Positions 1 through 11,743 of a DNA stretch of 64,000 bases are shown piece after piece. The number at the start of each line of letters is the position of its first letter. Positions within the stretch are counted from its first letter, which is position 1. The notes beneath the pieces are model-generated. The model made no database searches, was not told the origin of the DNA, and saw only the letters and a list, made by a program, of their open reading frames with translations. Where the stretch lies: contig WHVA01000350.1 in NCBI GenBank assembly GCA_015179125.1, positions 59,692-123,691 of the forward strand, given 5' to 3'. The DNA is from Gautieria morchelliformis (Eukaryota > Basidiomycota > Agaricomycetes > Gomphales > Gomphaceae). The translations under genes were made by a program, and so were the position numbers.

Positions 1-494
1 TCTACCCATCTTCTATCCTACACAGCTTGTGTGACTTGCACATCTTACCTAAGTTCCTAACCCGAACTAGAATACTACTCTTGCTTAGAGTAACTATTCT
101 TAGTTAAGTAGTTGCTTTACTGCTTAGCCACTTAGCCTAACACGCTGGGTGAAACTCTACAGAGTGAGGTTGGCAATCGATTTTCTTGTCAATTAGCACT
201 CCAATACCTGAGACGAGCTGTTCAGTTGATTTTCCTGTTCAGTGACTTTCACAAGTCAAGTCAAGTTGTGCGCGAAAGCCACTTGACATTACTCTCTCGT
301 TATTGCAGTGCATTGACGTTGGTCGACCCAATCCACTTACAAACTCTCCTGCGGAGCCTATTCCCTCTTTATTAAAAGGAATACTCTTGGACCCCGATAG
401 TGTCCTTGAACCTACACACTCTTTTAGTTTATTGTTCAGTGCAGCTAAGAAACGCATTGCCTTCCAGCTGTAATAACTTGGACTAGTTATTACA
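1..494 (+). repeat. Partial 5' LTR of Gypsy-1
   Basis: Aligns with 6622-7119 with many substitutions and small indels; the shared block around 385-440 (equivalent to about 7010-7060) is best conserved. It ends TTACA at 494. The part upstream of the likely transcription start, with the TATA box seen at about 6575 in the 3' copy, lies outside the window, so what remains is roughly R-U5. No tRNA-type primer-binding site is recognisable after 494. Confidence 0.8.
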
Positions 495-501
495 CAGATA
501 A

Positions 502-1002
502 TCTAGGAAAAGGCAAAGAGCTCTTATAGCCAACTCAAGCGTAAGAGCCCTGTATCTGATCACGATTCCTCCTGAATCAGCATCTCTCGTACCTGTCTCC
601 ATATACTTCCCTGGTAATGGTAGCGAAGTCTTTGTCGAAAAGATACTTCATTCCAACCGAGGTCCAGAAGATTTTTATGGAATTACAGATGCTATTGTAT
701 CTCGTAATAGCCCATGGTTACATGTGTGTAACTTTTCTTCTCAACCTGTTACCATTCATCAAGGACAACTCTTAGGTCATGCTAGAAATCCTACTAGTTG
801 GCTTGATAAAGTTGCAAATATGGATCCAGAGCAGTTAGAGTCTTGCTTGTCTCATGCTAGACACATACGGGCCCTAGCTCAATACAACTCTGAGCCAGGT
901 AACCCTTCAGCAAGCACTGCTTCGGAAGCTGCAGGCGAAGTGGTTCAGGGAGGTCCTAAGACACAAGAAGCACCTATGGAGGACGTTCCGGAACAGTGTT
1001 AG
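502..1002 (+). pseudogene. Gypsy-1 protease-RT linker (C-terminal part of Gag-Pro)
   Basis: The frame is open from 502 to a TAG at 1000-1002 and has no proper start. The middle reads like the segment after the aspartic protease in fungal Gypsy polyproteins: a short beta-rich stretch, then NFSSQPVTIHQGQLLGHARN and a WLDK motif. The protease D-S/T-G active site is absent, lost with gag by the internal deletion. The frame runs into the pol frame at 996 with a one-base shift, so originally the two were probably continuous. It would have produced the Gag-Pro part of the polyprotein in the cytoplasmic particle. Confidence 0.7.
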
Positions 1003-4000
1003 ATGAAATTGACTTCTCTCCAGAACTCGATCAGTCTAATAAGAAAGCACTTCAGAACGTCATTCGCTCCCACAAAGATGCATTTGGTCTAGATGGCAGG
1101 CTTGGACACTATAATGCGAAGGTCGAAATTAGTTTACGTCCTGATACTAAGGAAATTTCTCTCCCTCCGTATAATGCCTCTCCCGCTAAGAGAGAACTCA
1201 TTGACAAGCAGATGGATGCATGGATTAACCTCGGAGTTATCGAGCCATCCAAAAGCCCTTGGGGTTTTCCAGCATTGATATCCTATCGTAATGGAAAACC
1301 TAGAATGTGCATCGACTACAGAAAACTTAACGAAGTAGTCGTGCCTGATGAGTTCCCTCTGCCTAGGCAAGATGCTATATTACAGGTACTTACAGGATCC
1401 CGTTGGCTCTCAACCTTGGATGCATTGGCAGGATTTACGCAACTGCAAATGGCTGACAATGCCAAGGAGAAAACTGCGTTCCGGACTCACCGAGGACTGT
1501 ACCACTTCAGGCGTCTGCCTTTTGGGTATAGAAACGGGCCAGCAGTTTTCCAAAGAGTCATGCAGGGTGTCCTAGCACCTTTTCTCTGGATCTTTGCACT
1601 GGTGTACATTGATGACATCGTCATTTATTCCAAAACCTTCAAAGAACACTTAACTCACCTTGATAAGGTTTTTGGTGCCATTGAAAGGTCAGGAATCACG
1701 CTGTCACCAGCTAAGTGCCATCTTGCCTACCAGTCACTTATGCTGTTAGGACAGAAGGTATCACGGCTGGGTTTATCCACTCACAAGGAAAAGGTTGATG
1801 CTATCCTAGAACTGGCCGAACCTAAGAATGTTCATGAGTTGCAAACATTCCTTGGCATGATGGTTTACTTTTCCTCATACACTCCGTTTTATGCCTGGAT
1901 GGTGGCTCCTCTATTCGAACTTTTAAAGAAAGGTTCCACCTGGAGCTGGGGTAACACACAACAAGAAGCCTTTGAGCTGGCTAAAACAGCTTTAGTCAGT
2001 GCACCTGTCAAAGCTTATGCCATCCCAGAACTCGGTTACAGAGTGTACTCCGATGCCTGTGATGTCAGCATAGCTGCTATACTTCAGCAGGTCCAACCAA
2101 TCAAAATCAGAGACCTTAAAGGTACCAAGGCATATGATAAGCTCAAAACCGCTTTTGACAATGGACAACCTGTTATGCAACTGGTTATCTCAGTGTCTAA
2201 GGATGAGCCACTTCCTACCCCTGGTATCTGGGACAAGGACTTTGAAAACACTACCGTTTCCGTGGAAAGAGCAATTGCATACTGGTCCAGAACTCTGAAG
2301 CCAGCAGAACGTAACTATTCTCCCACCGAAAGGGAAGCCCTAGCATTACGTGACGGTCTCATCAAATTTCAACCCTATATTGAAGGGGAAAAGGTGATAG
2401 CCATTACTGATCATGCTGCCCTCATTTGGAGTTGTACCTTCCAGAACGTCAATCAGAGACTATTGACCTGGGGCACAGTTTTTGCAGCCTACCCAGACTT
2501 AAAAATTGTGCACAGAGCTGGACGTGTGCATTCTAATGTGGATCCTATTTCTCGACTCAGAAGGAATGTCCCTTTTCAAGATGGACCTTCTTCTGATGAT
2601 TCCATTCCTACTATCCTGGATTCCGAGCAGGAGTCTCTTTCCGAATTCTATTCAGAGATCTCTCCTGAATTTGAAGCCAAAACCTTACGTCTAATGGCTG
2701 ACTTCGAAGAGGAGAGCTCGAGAATCTTGCCCGAAACATATTCTACTGCGGTACAAGCTCACACCAACTTGGCAGACTCAATCACTCTCCCGTTCACAGC
2801 TGCCAAAAGCTTCAATCTGGTTATGAGCTTATCTCAGGAAGAAATCCAAAAAATCATAGACGGTTATACCTCAGACCCTTACTTCAGTAAAGTACTGTCA
2901 GAATTAAGGAATGAGTCAAATTGGAGCAATCCAAAACAACCCTTGTTCTTTGAAAGTGAGACTGGCTTACTTTACTTCGAAGATTGGAATGGGAATAACA
3001 GATTATGCATTCCCAGGAGTGAGCCAGCAAGGCTTCTTAGTGAAATCCATGACGAAATCACTGAAGGAGCTCACGCCGGATACCACAGGACTTACAACAA
3101 ATTATCCTCCACCTAATGCTGGCCCAGGATGAGTAGGGATGTCAAGAGATTTGTAGTAAGCTGTGACATCTGCCAAAAGGCCAAACCTCTAAGGCATGCA
3201 CCAATTGGTCTGCTGCAGCCTCTACCTATTCCAGAAAAACCATTTGAAGTTGTCACTATGGATTTCATCACTGAACTTCCTGAAAGCAATGGCTACGACT
3301 CCATCCTAGTCATTGTAGACAAACTCACGAAATATGCCACCTTCATCCCCACTCACAGCTCTGTGAATGAAGAAACTACTGCCAAGTTATTCTTTGAGCA
3401 CATAGTGTCAAAATATGGAATACCTAGGCAGATAGTCTCTGACAGAGACTCCAGATGGACAGGGACGTTCTGGAAGGAAGTGTGCAGATTAATGAACATG
3501 CGACGAGCCCTCACAACGGCATATCATCCTCAGGCTGATGGTCAGACTGAGATCATGAATCAAATACTTGAAACGGCCCTTCGATCGTACATTAATCCTC
3601 TTCGGAACGACTGGTTCTCTTTGTTACACCCTTTTAGTCTGTCATATAACACTACTCCCCACTCTGCTACAACATTCTCTCCTTCCTTCCTCCTCTTTGG
3701 CTTTACCCCCACTACCAATGGGATGCTCCTGCATCCAGAAGTCGACGGAGTGCCAAGACCGATGACATCAGTACCGGTGGCATCCCAAAACGGTGTGCGG
3801 GGTAACGCCACTATCTCGGGACAGAGGACGGCGAAGAATCACATGACCGAACCTCTCTCTGACGCCACTGAAGACCCTGACGCATCTCATCTGGTTCAGG
3901 GTTTCCAGGCCTACAGAGACCAGGCCAAGCTCGCGCTTCAGTTCACACAGATTGCGCAACAGAAGACCTACAATCAGGGATGCCTGAATTTTGAGTACGA

Positions 4001-4511
4001 CGTGGGCGACAAGGTTCTCATTAATCCTCATTCCCTCCGCCTCCTCAGCTCAGAAAGGGGACGAGGTAAGAAGTTACTAATGAAATATGATGGACCCTTC
4101 GAAGTCTCACAAAAATTAGGCCCTGCCACATCTCGGCTTCGCATGCCCGCTTCCTATGGCATGCACCCCGTGCTCAACATCGCTCACCTCGAAATGTACA
4201 CTTCCTCTGATTCAGAATTTGGTATGCGTCGCACTAAATCATTGAACCACGCCGATTTTGAAGTGATCCCCGAATTCGAAGTAGAGTCAATCACTCAAGA
4301 GCGCTGGCGGAAATTGCGAAAGGGTCGATGGACGCAGGAACTCCTCGTCAGGTTCGTGGGTTACGATGCCTCCTTTGACGAGTGGTTAACCCGACGGCAG
4401 CTCAAAAACGCTCCGGACATCCTCAAGGATTGGGACTCGCGTCGCCGATCCCACGAGCTGTCTGATCTGCTTGGCATCGTGTCATACCTAATCGTTCCCA
4501 CTGTCTCATAG
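996..4511 (+). pseudogene. Gypsy-1 pol: RT, RNase H, integrase with chromodomain-like tail
   Basis: A single frame of about 1170 codons is broken only by a TAA at 3114-3116, inside the zinc-binding region of integrase. Reverse transcriptase has the VYIDD catalytic box near 1600. RNase H follows, with SDAC near 2050 and a TEREALAL helix near 2330. The integrase HHCC finger spans the stop (AHAGYH before it, CDICQKAK after it). The core has MDF, VSDRD and DGQTE as the D,D-35-E triad, then a GPF/Y motif (KYDGPFEV). The C-terminal segment at about 4270-4430, ending VRFVGYDASFDEWLT, resembles a degenerate chromodomain. It once copied and inserted the element; it cannot make full-length Pol now. Confidence 0.9.
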
Positions 4512-4651
4512 TATGCCCTAGTTTCACTGTCGTATCTCTCTACATTCCATTCATCCACAACCTACTCTAAACCTTTCTCAAAGAATCACACGTAGTTCCT
4601 TTTCCCAATCCTACCTCCCATTGCTCACTCTCGAAAAAATCAGCTCTTACT

Positions 4652-5737
4652 ATGTCCACTTTTCCTAAAATCTCTTCTATTGATTTCCACACCATTCTTC
4701 TCGAAAATCATCTCGTTCAAGGACCAGTTCCAGCGCCGTCTTATCCATTCCAGTTCACTGCCAATTTCGATTACTACAAGCCCAATAAATTCGACTTTTG
4801 CTTCTTAAATCCTCCTCATGAAGGGATGGCAGTAATGCGAAATAATCTTGCCAGCGCGTGCTGGGAGTCTTTGAAAAGGAAAACCCGATACATCATGGCC
4901 GCCACTCACGGGTGGAAAGGTGACTCAGAAGAACATCCGCTCCCTACTACCATCCCTACCAAAAAGCTATCCGAAATCGGAATCATCCACCCACCTTTCC
5001 CTCCATTCCAGCAGCTTTCTCATAATTTCCTTCTTCTCCCAGAAACGCCGGAAGTCATTGGCAAGCGTCTGGCGATGTGGCAAAACAATTCCCGCCAGCT
5101 CGCAGCCTGGATCTGCAAAGCTCAGCTCCAATCTGCGATCACTCCCAATTGCTCGTGGACCTGGCCCACTTCTCCTTCGAGCGATCACTCTATCTGCAAT
5201 CGCGACACCACGGCCAGTGACCGAGTAACTGAGGCAAGCTCGGAAGAGTAGGAACCCAATTCTTTAGAGGAAGACACGGTTCTCACTGAGTCTGCTGAGC
5301 CCTCTAGTAAGCCGTCCTCAATGCATACATCCTTCTCCAACGTCTCATCTCCTGCAGCGCGCGTTGCTCGAGCCTTCAACAGCATCGCCGACCACGAGGA
5401 CCTCAAAAGGTCACGCGATTCTTCACCTGAGGACTCGGTCTGTGACGGACTCGAAGCCAACAAAAAGCAGGTGGTATTGTGGCAGCCGACCACTGCTCAA
5501 CGCATAGAGGAGCGGCGTGCACTTGAGTGTGGCAAAGTGGAGTCCTACTGCGCTACCTCTTCCTCAGCTCCTCCTCCGCGCCCGGTCTTCAATGCGCGAT
5601 CCTTCCATACCACTCTCTCTACAACTCCTGCTCCGACTCGTGACCCGCGTCTCCAACTATCTCGCGCCATGACTGTGCCTCTCGGGGCCGGTTTCGTCTA
5701 CAACTCGAAAGTCACCGAGTTTACTAAGTATGAGTAG
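4652..5737 (+). pseudogene. Gypsy-1 extra ORF between integrase and polypurine tract
   Basis: A 361-codon frame starts at a good ATG (ACTATGTCC) at 4652 and ends at 5737, about 15 bases before the polypurine tract. One in-frame TAG at 5249-5251 splits it; the frame then continues to a second ATG at 5321. The first half is rich in Pro, Phe and aromatic residues. The second half is Ser/Ala/Arg-rich and looks disordered. I see no transmembrane segment, so it is unlikely to be an envelope protein, and no zinc finger. I do not recognise it. Length and position suggest a genuine accessory gene of the element rather than a chance ORF. Confidence 0.55.
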
Positions 5738-5765
5738 GTGCAGGAATATTCTAAGGGGGGATAAC

Positions 5766-7119
5766 TGTGTAGGAACCAGCTTTCTAGTTTAAAAATCTCA
5801 AAAAAAGCATTAAAAAGTCTGTAAAAACCTTTTTCCCATCTTAACATCAGCCAATACACGCAGCTTTGATGGGGAACTGTTTTTAGAATATTCCTTGAAT
5901 TTTCTTGCATTTATTCGCCAATTGTCCTGACCTCCTTGGCTCAAAACTGCTTTATTGTGTTTGACAAAGGCTATGAACCCATGAGAGTCCATAACTTTGT
6001 CATCGGCGCTCAATTTCAAACTCCGACCGGAGCGATCCTCGAACGCGCTTATTCAGAGCCGCACGTCCTCAAACACCCACAACTCTGACACTTTGGCTCT
6101 TTCAATCTCAGCTGGTGAGATTGGGAATATCCGGCGCAGCTTACACAAGCTTGTACACTTAAATATAGTTCAAACCCAGCAGGCACATGACTTGCCTCAT
6201 AGCAACCATGGCTGTGTAAGGCTGTGTGCAAGACTGCCCAATGATATGCAGAGCCAAAACTAGGGTGCATAATCAAGCAATCTTATTGGATGCTGAGCCT
6301 CCAAGCTTAGTGCCACAACCCCTGAAATAGGACCCTTGACATCATAGGGCTGTGCAGGGCTATGCAGGGCTATGCAAGGCTATGCAGGGCTGTGTAAGGC
6401 TATGCTGGGCAGTGCAAATCAGGGAAGGTGATTGGCTATCTATTCTTAATTTCCTTGCACAAACACACCACTATAGTTACGAGGGTGTGTTTTAGCTGCG
6501 CAAATATTTACTTATGACATCACTCGCCTAATAGATAGAAGCTCCCCATTTTACATAATCCTGTGTAATTTACAATATAAAAGGAGGCCATTCTGACCCC
6601 CTAGGAGAATCATCCAATCTAGCAATCTACTGCTTCTATCCTACACGTGACTCGTGTGATTTGCATCTTACTAAGCTGCTAACCCAGCTAGGGTTATTCA
6701 CTTACTTTAGTGTCTAATTCCTTGTTAAGTAGATACTTTTCTGCTTAGCCACCTAGACTAATCCTCCGGGTGTAATTCTACAGAGTGAGTCTGTCAATTG
6801 ATAGTCTTGCCATTCGCAATCCAATACCCGAGAGAGTTGATCAGTTGATTTTCCTGGTTAATATCTTTCACAAGTCAATTCCTGTTACTTGTAAAAGCCG
6901 CTTTAGATTCTATTCTTTGCCTCTCGTTTTATTGCTGTGCACTGGTAGATTATCAGGGCAATCCATTTATAAACTCGCCTGCTAAGTACATTCCTTTATA
7001 TTTTGGAATACGCTTGGACCCCGATAGTGTCCTTGAACCTACAGTCTTTTAGTTTATTGTTCAGTGCTGCTAAGAAACACATTGCCTTCCATCCGTATTA
7101 ACTTGGACTAGTTTTTACG
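5766..7119 (+). repeat. 3' LTR of Gypsy-1
   Basis: Starts TGTGTAGG right after the polypurine tract and ends TTTTTACG (a decayed CA end). Its 3' half aligns with 1-494. A TATA-like AATATAAAAGG lies near 6575, with the window-start sequence equivalent lying just downstream, fitting transcription start near 6610. At about 1.35 kb the LTR is long, partly because of an internal minisatellite at 6345-6415. Its 3' end lies about 146 bp upstream of the ankyrin exon at 7266. The same LTR end sits in the same relative position in the inverted copy (36606-36656). Confidence 0.85.
6345..6415 (+). repeat. Minisatellite, about 11-bp unit GGCTATGCAGG
   Basis: About six imperfect tandem copies of an 11-base unit inside the Gypsy-1 3' LTR. 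Units differ by A/G changes. A weaker run of the same words occurs just upstream (about 6205-6235). Confidence 0.85.
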
Positions 7120-7582
7120 TGGATTGCAACCAAGGTACAAATATTAAATTATTTCCGGAGTTGTGCTGCAGCATTGTTTAATATTCTTTGAGTCTCATAA
7201 ACGACACGTTCTGATAGATTGAAGTGTTAGCAATAACACCAAAGTCTTGAAGGGTTCCAAAACAGCAGGTGGCAGTGTCACTGGGTTATGCTAAAATTGC
7301 CCGGTTGCTCCTAGAGAAGGGTGCAGATGTGAATTCCCAGGGAGCACATGGTAAGAGTGCGCTGGAGGTGGCAGCATTCTGGGGTTATGATACAATCGTC
7401 TGCTTGCTCCTGGAGGAGGGTGCAGACATGAATGTGCAGGGAGAAAGCAATATGAGTGCACTGGAGGCAGCTGCATCACGAGGTCATGACACAATTGTCC
7501 ACTTGCTCCTAGACAAGGGTGCAGACGTGAATGCTCAGGGAAAACACTATGGGTGTATGCTGGAGGCCGCAGCATCAGGGGG

Positions 7583-9075
7583 TGTTACAATACGATCCTT
7601 CGTAAGGTTGACCAAGCTCGGGGGCGAAACCCGAGGTAAGGTCCGAGGTTATGGGGCGAGGTTCTGATGGGGAAGTTGGAGAGGGACTAGGCTTCAGCTT
7701 ATGTGCTGTGCCGACCCTACGCACGAGTCCCAACTTCGGAGGCAAACAAATAAGAGGCGATGTTTGGCTTAAGAGGCGAGGCTTAGAAACTAACTAGGAA
7801 TCAAAGTATACGATAGTTGATTTTCAGACTGAGGAGTAGGAATGCATACAAGGGGGTTTATATACGAGCGAGGGTACGAATAAGGCGCGAGCAAATGTGG
7901 GGGAAGGTCAGGGCGAGGTCAGGGTGAGGTAATATATGGATGATGTGTGATAGAGCAGAATCAGTAACTAAGGGGATTCGGGCATGGGATCAAGGTCGGA
8001 TATGAGCTCTAGCTCTGTTAGAATAAATGGATAGCTATATCAAACATTATTCTAAGGTCTATACAATCGTATAACTGAGCTAACATCTGGGAGAAATAAT
8101 CCATGCACCAGTCACAGTGCTTGCCCTGGAAAGCAGGCACCTGGGCCCTGGTCAGAAGAAATATTGCTATGGGACGAATAGTCCCATACAGGGACATCGG
8201 AAACGATGGAGATTACAGTATACAGTCCTATCTATGGACGTACTGAATAGCTACCTCAGGAGAGAGGTACAGAGATGGCAAATGCCTTGCCAAGGCTGCT
8301 GTAGGCACACAGCACAGGACACACAAGTTTTCTATTCTATTCTATTCCCCTGACCAGCTCCACTGATTACAAGCTGTATTACATGTTGAAAGGGGCTTTG
8401 TACATTGCTGCAAGGTCCCAGCTTAGATACTTGTCAGTAGGACAAGTATCCCCATCATTGTTCCTGCTCCACAGCTGTATGCAGCCTGTGGAGCATTTCC
8501 ACATTATCCTGACCCATTCTATCACTATCTTGAACACTGGTAGTCACTACTATTTTAGTATAAGTAGCTACCATAAATTTACAAACAAAACATCCAGAAT
8601 ATTATCCAGAACAATCCAGAATTGTTGTTTCACCTCCTGAAGTAACTGTAGACTTGTTTGATAGCTACAGAGCTTATTTCTTGATAGATTTCTCTAATTC
8701 TTTGTTGAGAGTCTACTATAACTGGCTACACTATACTGTTCCGAAAGCGAGAGCTTCGGACCCCTAGTTCCTCTGTTCTCACCTGTTTCTTCCTCGACTC
8801 AGTCACGTGACCTACATCAATCAGTGACGCACTCGCCCCACAGAGCTTAGTCAGCTCACACATATACCGTGCACAGGGGTGCATGAAGAGTCCCCACTCC
8901 CTGAGTCATCAAATATATCAATTCTGATATATCTGATCTATTATTCCTAAAAAGCTCTAGCTCGGGCTCGGGCGCAGGATTAGAATCACAAGTACTTGGG
9001 CACGAGTATCACAAGGCTCAGGCTCGGAAGAAAGGTTATACCGGTCAGTAACCGGCCAAAGGCCGGGTTCTTACA
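7583..9075 (-). mobile_element. Solo LTR (family D) inserted in the ankyrin exon, TSD GGGGG
   Basis: Begins TGTTACAATACG and ends TTCTTACA, flanked by GGGGG at 7578-7582 and 9076-9080. A TATA-like GTTTATATACG at about 7855, in reverse, suggests minus orientation. There are no coding domains. A further repeat (family C, about 8083-8862) appears nested inside. The related copy at 56042-56721 shares the TGTTAC start and the GGGGGTTT-TATA block. Confidence 0.8.
8083..8862 (+). repeat. Family C LTR-like repeat, copy 1 (nested in the solo LTR)
   Basis: Shares a long block with 14009-14343 plus its continuation past the Copia insertions (18850 onward, 23699-23757): TTTGATAGCTACAGAG, then the GTTGAG...TCACTATC region, then CACGTGAC and a GGCTTAGTCAGC-like end. 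Both copies end CACACA. The 5' boundary is approximate and I could not confirm a target duplication. It contains a TATA-like AGTATAAGTAG near 8560, as an LTR would. Confidence 0.55.
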
Positions 9076-11297
9076 GGGGGTCATGATATGATCATCCAGT
9101 TGCTCCTAGGGAAGGGCGCAGATGTCAATGCCCAAGGAGGACGCTATGGGAGTACTGCACTGCAGGAAGCGGCATCATGGGGTGATGATACAACTGTCCA
9201 GTTACTCATACAGAAGGGTGCAGATGTGAATGCTCTGGGAGGACACCATGGGAGTGCACTGCAGGAGGTGGCATGTCAGGGTCATGAGGCAACTGTTCGG
9301 CTGCTCATAGATAATGGCGCCAATGTCAATGCTCAAGGAGGAAAGTATGCTTGTGCACTGCAGCTAGCAGCTGTGAAAGGTCACAATGTGATTGCCTCAT
9401 TGCTGCTTGAGATGGCTGCAGCGGCCCCTCATGTGAACCCAGGTACAGTGTTGCCAGCGTTGAAGTTGGTGCGTTGCTGGCCCTGCTTCATCCCTACATG
9501 GGCTCACTGCCCTCTTTGATAACAGAGATCAGGATGGGTAGCCACTTTCAGCAGAGTAGATGTGGATTTGATGGATACACTAATAAAAGATCGTTTTTAC
9601 CGGTGAGTTGGGGTAGCTGAGTTTGTTCTTGTGGAGCTTGATCAGTGGCTGGAATAAGCTTTGATTTGATTCATCTCACTTGTTTCCTGTCTGTATAGCA
9701 GTTCCATACTAACCTCACACCATCTAGCAACATATACTCCGTCCACTTCTCAGCTGATGGGCACTACCTCGTGGCTGGGACCGAACGAGACACGGCAGAG
9801 ATATATGACACGGTCACTGGGGAAAGGACATGGTGAGTGATTGCCTTGTCTTTCGCTTTGTCCCCCTGCACATTGTCCACACTTGAACATAGTGTGCTCT
9901 TCCATGATGACCATCACCTCCCTGATGGTATGTCCCATATCCATGTCAGGACTGTGCGCTTTAGCACGGACGGGCACCACCTCGCAACGGGCCTAGCAGA
10001 CAACGAGGTTAGGGTGCGTGTTTTCACATGTTGTTGTGCACTGATTCTTCACTGACCCCTTTGTCTACTTATTCACACAATTCCACACTCATCCATGGCC
10101 TATGTGTTTCCTTCACCTGCACATTTATCCCTCACCCCTGCATATCCCATCACCATGCCACTGTCAGATATGGGACATTGCGGCCGAGTGCATCATCTCC
10201 ACCTGCAAGTGTCATAAGCATCAAGCTACCTCCCTTGACTTCTCATGTGATGGTGACCTCCTCGTTTCCGGCTCCCTGGACAACACCGTGTGCATCTGGG
10301 ACATGAAGACCAGGTGGCATCATAAGACGTTGTCGATCACAGTACCAGTGGATGTGCGTGTTATCATCCCTTGTCATCGCGTGTGGCATGCTGATGCACA
10401 TTGTTGTGCTTATGCCGTGTGTTGACACCTGGGTATGGTCTGTTTTGTGTTGGTTTTGGCTGGCAATATGTAGCTCAGCGCCAGTGTATTCTCTGTTGCC
10501 TCCTCTCCCGATGGGCGCCTAGTCGCCGCGGGCTACCACGACGCTATTGTGCGCCTCTGGGATGTCCAAACCGAGCAACTTGTCCAGTGCCTCGTGGGTC
10601 ACACTGACAGGGTGCTCAGTGTGGTGTTCACAGCTGATGGAAAGGGTCTTGTCAGTGGGAGCAGTGATCAGACACTGAAGCATTGGGATTTGAGGCCATT
10701 GCTAAGGAATATGCAGAGAAGGGCATCGACGCATCTGGGTGAAGTGGGTGTAGAGGGCAGCCAGAATGAAGGAGTGTGCGTCTGTACGGTCAATTTTACG
10801 GGACATACGGTGCGTGGCAGGCCACTCCACCTGCGCTTCTTTTTACCCTCCTTTGCGCACTTTCGGCGCTTGTAAATCTTCACTCTTCCATGATGATACT
10901 CATTATTGTGAATACAGGGTGTGGTGCTCTCCATCGCCGTATCCCATGACAACCAGTGGGTCGTATCAGGTTCAGATGACTGGAGCGTGCGGTTCTGGGA
11001 CCTGCGCACCAGGGAAGCGCTACTCATACTGCATGGACACAAGGATTCCGGTACGTCCCAGCCCATTTGTATCATGTGTGCGTGCGACTCCGAATTTCTC
11101 ATTGCTCAATGTGTGCATGTATGCACCTACCTCTAGTTCTTTCTGTCGACCTGAGCCAGGAAGAGGGCATGCTCGCTACCAGTGACTCGCGCGGGGTCGC
11201 GAAATTATGTGCGCCCCTGAAACATGTTAGAGGTACAATCACAGAATATAGAAGCAAGTATGGACAATACCTGTACTATATTATTATATATGGTTGA

Positions 11298-11743
11298 GAG
11301 ATCTGATTAGAAGGTATGTTTAAAATAATATGCATGTATAGTACAAAGATATGTAACTATTGATGTTTAGACAATGGGGTATACACCTTTTCCTGGGGGA
11401 GCAGCAGACTGTGAGAAAGAACTTTAGGACCAGGATTAAGCATGCCTTACAAATGCTGGCAACTGTCTCAATTGTGATATATTTTATGAAATATAGGTGA
11501 GCTAAGTTATATATACATATATATGAGAGTTACAACCATCTCCCAAGCGAGAGAAAGGGATGATATCTTCAGCAGGGTCTTGCGAAGGGAATGAGGTGGA
11601 AACTGTTCACCTCAGAAGTGGTGCTGGGGTAGAAACTGGACCTGTTGAGTGAGTCCTATGAACAACTGGTTGTTCTTGTTGCATAGATGACATGAGAAGT
11701 AGGTAAAAGAATGCTTTGACTGTAGCTGTTGGTTCAATTATAC
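11298..11743 (-). mobile_element. Internal remnant of a family-A/B Gypsy, with primer-binding site
   Basis: The bases next to the LTR at 11744 (reverse complement of about 11708-11743) match the start of the Gypsy-2 internal region (47866-47905) almost base for base, including the primer-binding site at 11731-11741. Further left the sequence is AT-rich, with a TATATATACATATATATGA run near 11508, and no coding domain is recognisable. It is a truncated minus-strand element. Confidence 0.65.

Larger units (their letters stand above)
1..7119 (+). mobile_element. Gypsy-1, decayed Ty3/Gypsy LTR retrotransposon (5' end outside window)
   Basis: Two related flanks (1-494 and about 6622-7119) bracket, in order, a protease-RT linker, reverse transcriptase, RNase H, integrase and an extra ORF, then a G-rich polypurine tract at 5753-5765. 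This is Ty3/Gypsy gene order on the plus strand. Gag and the protease catalytic core are missing: only a few bases separate the 5' LTR from the protease-RT linker, so an internal deletion has occurred. The element carries one frameshift (about 996) and in-frame stops at 3114 and 5249, so it is not autonomous. The two LTRs are clearly diverged, which indicates age. Confidence 0.9.
7266..11297 (+). pseudogene. Ankyrin-repeat / Tup1-like WD40 fusion gene, plus-strand copy, broken by a solo LTR
   Basis: Exons I deduce: 7266-7582, 9081-9432, 9526-9602, 9728-9832, 9893-10013, 10168-10353, 10474-10809, 10918-11050, 11137-11297. The first two give about seven near-identical 33-residue ankyrin repeats (LLLEKGADVNxQG). 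The rest give the Tup1 pre-propeller segment (GWVATFSRVDVDLMDTL) and seven WD40 blades. Blade signatures include FSADGHYL, FSTDGHHLATG, SGSLDNTVCIWD and SGSDDWSVRFWD. Every intron has GT...AG and keeps phase, and the 9433-9525 intron removes the ankyrin TGA-TAA stop. A 1.5 kb solo LTR splits the ankyrin exon; removing it and one GGGGG copy restores frame exactly. Exons upstream of 7266 (expected NACHT) would lie beyond Gypsy-1. Tup1 is a transcriptional corepressor; ankyrin-NACHT proteins act as intracellular receptors in non-self recognition. The function of the fusion is unknown. Confidence 0.8.

Noticed and set aside
9433..9525. Ankyrin and Tup1-like parts as two separate genes
   Set aside because: Both copies show the same in-phase intron over the stop and no promoter or good ATG before the propeller; still to be tested with RNA.
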